A stretch of DNA of 17,718 nt from an uncultured Clostridia bacterium (GTDB lineage: Bacteria; Bacillota; Clostridia; TANB77; CAG-508), in the NCBI GenBank assembly GCA_934132805.1, contig CAKPAB010000026.1, positions 1 through 17,718 on the forward strand. Reading direction: 5' to 3'. The position numbers and the translations under genes were made by a program. The notes under the pieces were generated by a model. It did no database searches. It was not told the origin of the DNA and worked only from the letters and a program-made list of their open reading frames with translations. This document shows, piece by piece, positions 14,840 through 17,718 of this stretch; position 1 is the first letter of the stretch; each line of letters starts with the position of its first letter.

Positions 14840-15853
14840 TTAATTATTAAATGCCTCTATCATTTTATCAACTGCCTTATTTTCCACAAATTTTTCTGCT
14901 TGAATAATTGTATATTCAAATAGTTTTTCATCACTACTTCCATGAGCTTTTACTACTGGTTTTTTTACTCCTAGAAATAATGCTCCACCATATCTTTTAT
15001 AATCCATTGTATTTGCAAACCTATTAATTGCTGGAAGTGATGGTACTGCTGCAATTTTTGATAATATATTTTTTAATAAACTTTCTTTTAACGATTTTTT
15101 TACAAATTTTCCTAAGCCTTCTGTTGTTTTTAAAAATACATTGCCTGTAAAACCGTCTGTTACAATTGCATCTATTTCACCTGAAAATGCATCTCTACCT
15201 TCTACATTCCCTACAAAATTGATATCTAATTCTTCTGATTTTTCTTTTAATAATTTGTAGCTTTCTTTTACTAATTCATTTCCTTTTGTTTCCTCTGTTC
15301 CTATATTTAAAAGTCCTATTGCTGGTTTTTCAATTCCGAATGTATTTCGTAAATATATTGATGACATTTGTGCAAATTGTAATAAGTTTATTGGCTTGCA
15401 GTTTGTATTTGAACCACAGTCCATTAATAATAGTTGACTTTTGTATGCAGGCAATATTCCTGCTAATGCTGGTCTATCTATCCCTTTTATTCTTCCTACT
15501 AATAGTGTTGCTCCTGCAAGTAATGCTCCTGAATTTCCTGCTGATATAAATACATCGCCTTCTTCTTGTTTTAACATATTAAAACCTACTACCATAGATG
15601 AATCTTTTTTGCGTTTTATTGCTACTGTTGGCTGGTCTTCCATTTCTATTGTTTCTGTTGCATTATGTATTTTTAATCTGTCTGATATCTCTTCCATTTC
15701 TTTTCCATAAAATTCTTTTATTTTGCTTCTAATTACCTCTTCTTTTCCTACTAATATAATTTCAGCTTTTACTTTATTTACTGCATTAATTGCTCCTTTT
15801 ATATTTGCATCTGGTGCGTTGTCTCCGCCCATTGCGTCTAAAATTATTTTCAC
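14840..15853 (-). CDS. plsX: Phosphate acyltransferase PlsX
   Basis: 337 aa, full length. PlsX turns acyl-ACP and phosphate into acyl-phosphate, the donor for PlsY in phospholipid synthesis. Recognised by the start KIILDAMGGDNAP, SAGNSGALLAGA (about residues 104-115), LLMDCGSNTNCKP (about 143-155), LNIGTEETKGN and IVTDGFTGNVFLKTTEG. The start is GTG (15851-15853), 8 nt after AGGAGG (15862-15867); the next ATG is internal to the conserved MGGDNAP motif and would remove the first strand. Upstream is a promoter with a leader of about 150 nt; downstream is acpP. Cytosolic, membrane-peripheral. No in-frame CGG codons. Confidence 0.97.
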   Translation of the reverse strand: MKIILDAMGGDNAPDANIKGAINAVNKVKAEIILVGKEEVIRSKIKEFYGKEMEEISDRLKIHNATETIEMEDQPTVAIKRKKDSSMVVGFNMLKQEEGDVFISAGNSGALLAGATLLVGRIKGIDRPALAGILPAYKSQLLLMDCGSNTNCKPINLLQFAQMSSIYLRNTFGIEKPAIGLLNIGTEETKGNELVKESYKLLKEKSEELDINFVGNVEGRDAFSGEIDAIVTDGFTGNVFLKTTEGLGKFVKKSLKESLLKNILSKIAAVPSLPAINRFANTMDYKRYGGALFLGVKKPVVKAHGSSDEKLFEYTIIQAEKFVENKAVDKMIEAFNN

Positions 15854-16013
15854 TTCTAGTTCCTCCTAATTTTGTTTATTTCATTTTATTTGTGATATAT
15901 CTATTTTATTATTCTTTTACTAAAATTACAAGTAGTTTATTAAAAAAAGTTGTAATGAATAATATAATATTTTTTACAAATATTGGTAATTTATAAAAAG
16001 TCTATCTCTGTCA

Positions 16014-16043
16014 TTTATATATTAATATTGATATATAAGTCAA
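16014..16043 (-). promoter_or_regulatory. Probable promoter of plsX
   Basis: Minus-strand TTGACT (16038-16043), 18 nt, TATAAA (16014-16019), just past the terminator-like hairpin of the upstream gene. The leader to the GTG start is about 150 nt and A/T-rich without clear structure. Confidence 0.65.
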
Positions 16044-16224
16044 TGTTATGTGTAAAAGCGGTGCCTCATTTATGGTCCCTTCCTTAAATGCGGCACTTCT
16101 GAATTGCTCCAAGTCTGAAAAAATTCACACAGTTAACTTGACATTTCCTGACAAGGTCTCATGCTATTCAATTTTAAAACTAATTTATTTGCAATGCTCT
16201 ACTTCACGGCTTTAGAGTTCAGTC
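16044..16224 (-). other. Gene-free, GC-richer segment with several hairpins
   Basis: No gene is seen between the pilin-like gene and plsX (15854-16224). This half is clearly less A/T-rich than the plsX leader. On the minus strand it can form, in order: CTCTA/TAGAG (16213-16217 with 16197-16201, right after the stop), CTTG-CA/TG-CAAG (16137-16155), GAATT/AATTC (within 16101-16126), and the long terminator-like stem at 16061-16096. It may be a long structured 3' UTR, an RNA gene, or sequence tied to the variable region just upstream. Confidence 0.4.
16054..16096 (-). terminator. Terminator-like hairpin after the pilin-like gene
   Basis: Arms GTGCCGCATTTA and TAAATGAGGCAC (minus strand; 16085-16096 and 16061-16072) pair at 11 of 12 positions around a 12-nt loop and are followed by CGCTTTT. 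It lies about 130 nt past the stop, further away than usual. Confidence 0.6.
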
Positions 16225-17406
16225 CTACAAATATAAAAGTGACCTGAAGCCGATGTCGTAGTTGCTGAGAGAAGTGCTATAGCCGCCGCGATTGCTCGTG
16301 TAACCGAGGGAATTGAGATAACGGCCTCCTCTAAAGACGCAAGGAAGGCTGGAATTGCTATAAGTCTCTGTTGTCCATTCTAAAACATTACTTGCCATAT
16401 CATAGACATTACATGGGTTATCTCTTGTTCCTGTATAATCACTTGCATTTGTTCCTTTACTTGCTAATGAAGTATTTACACTTGCTTTTATAGAATATTT
16501 TTCTTCTCCACAATTTTGCAAAAATAATGTTGCTGTATCCCATGCATAACTATTTACCAAATCACTCGTAAATGGATGTGTTTCATCATACATTCCTCGT
16601 GCTTGAGTTGCAGCATCTGGTTGTATTATAGAAGTCCAAACAGTATCTGTTCCTACTTCTGTTATTGTTTCTGATTTACTTTTTCTTGCCTCATATCTTC
16701 CGATATAAAATCCTCCTTTTGTTGTTACACTATTTTGAAAATTAACAATATTTTTTGCTATTGTATTTCCATATTTCTTTAATGCTGATTCATTATTTGC
16801 ATCTTCTTCTACATATGATCCAGAACAATTACTTTTATTTCCATTCGAATCAAATGAATATCTGCCTAATTCAACATCTGTTGTACTTCCATCTGCTTTT
16901 GTTATTGTTCCAACTGGTATCCAAACAAATTGGCTTCCATTTGTTGCTGTTCCTGTTGCATCTTCTACTACTATTCCTTTATCTACTGTTATTTCATTAT
17001 TTGCTGTATTTTCATAATTTGTTCCAGTTTTCACTATTTTAAAACCAGCTGGAATAACTATTTTATTTCCTTTTGCATCTGTTATTTCTTTATTTTCAGT
17101 TGTACTTATTACTGTATTAACTGTACTGTCTCCAATTGGTGAAGCACTACCACCTTGGCCTCCGCCTTGGTTTCCTCCATTTGTGCCTGCTCCATATTTA
17201 TTTAATTCTGTTTCATATTCATCTAATGTTGCTTTTTGATTTGCTTCAGCCTCTGCTGATTTTTTCTTTGCATTTTGTGCTTTTTGGAATATTCCTGTGT
17301 TTGTTAATGACATTATTGATATTCCGGCCAATATTAGCAAAATAATGATAGTTATCACCAATGCAACTAGTGTTATACCATTTTGCATTTCTTTTGTCTT
17401 TCTCAT
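16225..17406 (-). CDS. Pilin-like protein with a C-terminal FGE/C-type-lectin domain
   Basis: 393 aa. The N-terminus is prepilin-like: basic leader, Gly10, then ITLVALVITIIILLILAGIS, a hydrophobic helix; the Glu5 of classic type IV pilins is absent, as in many clostridial pseudopilin-like proteins. A coiled, Lys/Glu-rich stretch (about 40-70) and a Gly/Asn-rich linker (72-90) follow. Residues about 145-393 resemble the formylglycine-generating-enzyme (C-type lectin) fold: FVWIPVG, GGFYIGRYEA, SYAWDTATLF, NVYDMASNVLEWTTE, FRGGRY and GFRSLLYL at the end. This fold is the usual display scaffold of diversity-generating retroelements, and its last 117 nt have unusual base composition (separate entry). 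GGGAG lies about 10 nt before the ATG. Likely surface-exposed; ligand unknown. No enzymatic role is implied. Confidence 0.8.
   Translation of the reverse strand: MRKTKEMQNGITLVALVITIIILLILAGISIMSLTNTGIFQKAQNAKKKSAEAEANQKATLDEYETELNKYGAGTNGGNQGGGQGGSASPIGDSTVNTVISTTENKEITDAKGNKIVIPAGFKIVKTGTNYENTANNEITVDKGIVVEDATGTATNGSQFVWIPVGTITKADGSTTDVELGRYSFDSNGNKSNCSGSYVEEDANNESALKKYGNTIAKNIVNFQNSVTTKGGFYIGRYEARKSKSETITEVGTDTVWTSIIQPDAATQARGMYDETHPFTSDLVNSYAWDTATLFLQNCGEEKYSIKASVNTSLASKGTNASDYTGTRDNPCNVYDMASNVLEWTTETYSNSSLPCVFRGGRYLNSLGYTSNRGGYSTSLSNYDIGFRSLLYL
16243..16359 (-). other. Candidate DGR variable region at the 3' end of the pilin-like gene
   Basis: These 39 codons are about 53% G+C by hand count, against clearly A/T-rich codons in the rest of the gene. 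Most codons end in C (AGC, TCC, CTC, GGC, CGC, GTC, TAC, GAC, ATC), as expected if AAC codons of a template were changed at adenines. The encoded segment runs from SNSSLPCVFRGGRY to IGFR, where DGR-diversified residues lie in the C-type-lectin fold. No reverse transcriptase, Avd or template copy is in the window. Confidence 0.55.
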
Positions 17407-17555
17407 TTTTTCTTTTCTCCCTTCTTTTTTCTCTTTTTAAGTCTTTTGCAGGCTGTTCCTGTAATTTATTCTAAAAAAAATAATAAAATTACTTCCCTCC
17501 TTTTCTTTTGTACCTATATTTTATCAATTCAAATATGACTTTTATCATCTCTTTA

Positions 17556-17585
17556 ATTATATCTTATCGTAACATCCAGTGTCAA
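17556..17585 (-). promoter_or_regulatory. Promoter of the pilin-like gene
   Basis: Minus-strand TTGACA (17580-17585), 18 nt, TATAAT (17556-17561), directly after the tuf terminator. The leader is about 140 nt and contains an extra AGGAGG-like site near 17494-17500 with no start codon at a useful distance. Confidence 0.75.
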
Positions 17586-17593
17586 TATATTTA

Positions 17594-17622
17594 CAAAAAA
17601 AAGAGCCGAAGCTCTTTTTTTA
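17594..17622 (-). terminator. Terminator of tuf
   Basis: AAAAAAGAGC and GCTCTTTTTT (minus strand) close a 10-bp stem over a stable TTCG tetraloop, ending in a T8 run, 13 nt or so past the stop codon. Confidence 0.92.
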
Positions 17623-17634
17623 TATATTATACAA

Positions 17635-17718
17635 TTATTCAATTATGTCAGCAACAACACCTGAACCAACTGTTCTACCACCTTCACGAATAGCGAATCT
17701 TAATCCTTTTTCGATAGC
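17635..17718 (-). CDS. tuf: Elongation factor Tu, C-terminal end (partial)
   Basis: The last 27 residues of EF-Tu, cut by the window edge: AIEKGLRFAIREGGRTVGSG followed by VVADIIE and TAA. This is the near-invariant end of domain III, which contacts tRNA and EF-Ts. The GTPase that brings aminoacyl-tRNA to the ribosome is thus encoded just upstream of the pilin-like gene, with a strong terminator between them. Its arginines here are read from CGT and AGA, not CGG. Confidence 0.95.
   Translation of the reverse strand, partial: AIEKGLRFAIREGGRTVGSGVVADIIE

Noticed and set aside
15854..16224. DGR template repeat next to the variable region
   Set aside because: Only a short shared word (AGCAATTC) and loose similarity to 16320-16360 were found; a template should match along its whole length apart from adenines.
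17485..17505. Leader peptide behind the extra AGGAGG site upstream of the pilin-like gene
   Set aside because: No start codon lies at a suitable distance and a TAA follows immediately; the site is probably a chance purine run.
1..17718. tRNA or rRNA genes, CRISPR arrays, insertion sequences
   Set aside because: No cloverleaf-type conserved arms, regularly spaced repeats, transposase-like proteins or terminal repeats were recognised by eye.

Overview
The window looks like a chromosomal segment of a very AT-rich, low-GC Gram-positive bacterium, most likely an uncultured gut-type Clostridia member. The signs are A/T-rich codon use, strong AGGAGG-type ribosome binding sites, TTGACA/TATAAT promoters, a clostridial two-OB-fold Ssb, CwlD/PdaA-like and DacF-like enzymes, a plsX-acpP pair and the 3' end of tuf. 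No rRNA, tRNA, CRISPR array or insertion sequence was recognised.

Layout, left to right. 1-142: unexplained, relatively GC-rich, no gene. 173-874 (-): two-domain single-stranded-DNA-binding protein. 1083-2607 (-): an operon of a CwlD-like amidase followed by a polysaccharide deacetylase; each reading frame is broken once. 2757-4300 (-): two uncharacterised genes overlapping by ATGA. 4362-5446 (-): remnant AbiE-type module with an AbiEi-like regulator, an N-terminally truncated AbiEii-like protein, and a promoter embedded in a 12-bp inverted repeat. 5532-8061 (-): Nudix hydrolase, pseudo-receiver GGDEF protein, membrane-anchored repeat protein. 8196-12857 (-): 1553-residue thioester adhesin. 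13148-14427 (+): DacF-like D-Ala-D-Ala carboxypeptidase, broken twice at one spot. 14467-15853 (-): acpP and plsX. 16225-17406 (-): pilin-like protein ending in an FGE/C-type-lectin domain whose last 117 nt look like a diversity-generating-retroelement variable region. 17635-17718 (-): end of tuf.

The main observation: four codons in the window read CGG in frame, and all four lie exactly where a gene needs a +1 shift. They are codon 114 of the deacetylase, codon 54 of the amidase and codons 152-153 of dacF. At each, skipping the C turns CGGN into GGN (glycine), which is the residue expected in these conserved motifs (GSHSDTH, DAGHG, GGN). CGG is not used as an ordinary arginine codon in any gene here, although the CGG triplet occurs about two dozen times out of frame. 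The corrected proteins have normal family lengths (258, 240 and 425 aa) with no other lesion. This suggests CGG is unassigned or quadruplet-decoded in this organism (CGGN read as one residue, probably Gly), or that CGG drives efficient +1 frameshifting. Sequencing error is the main alternative.

The three affected genes are all exported peptidoglycan enzymes of types that act on spore cortex in relatives: amidase plus deacetylase for muramic delta-lactam, and DacF for cross-linking. That clustering may be functional or may be chance.
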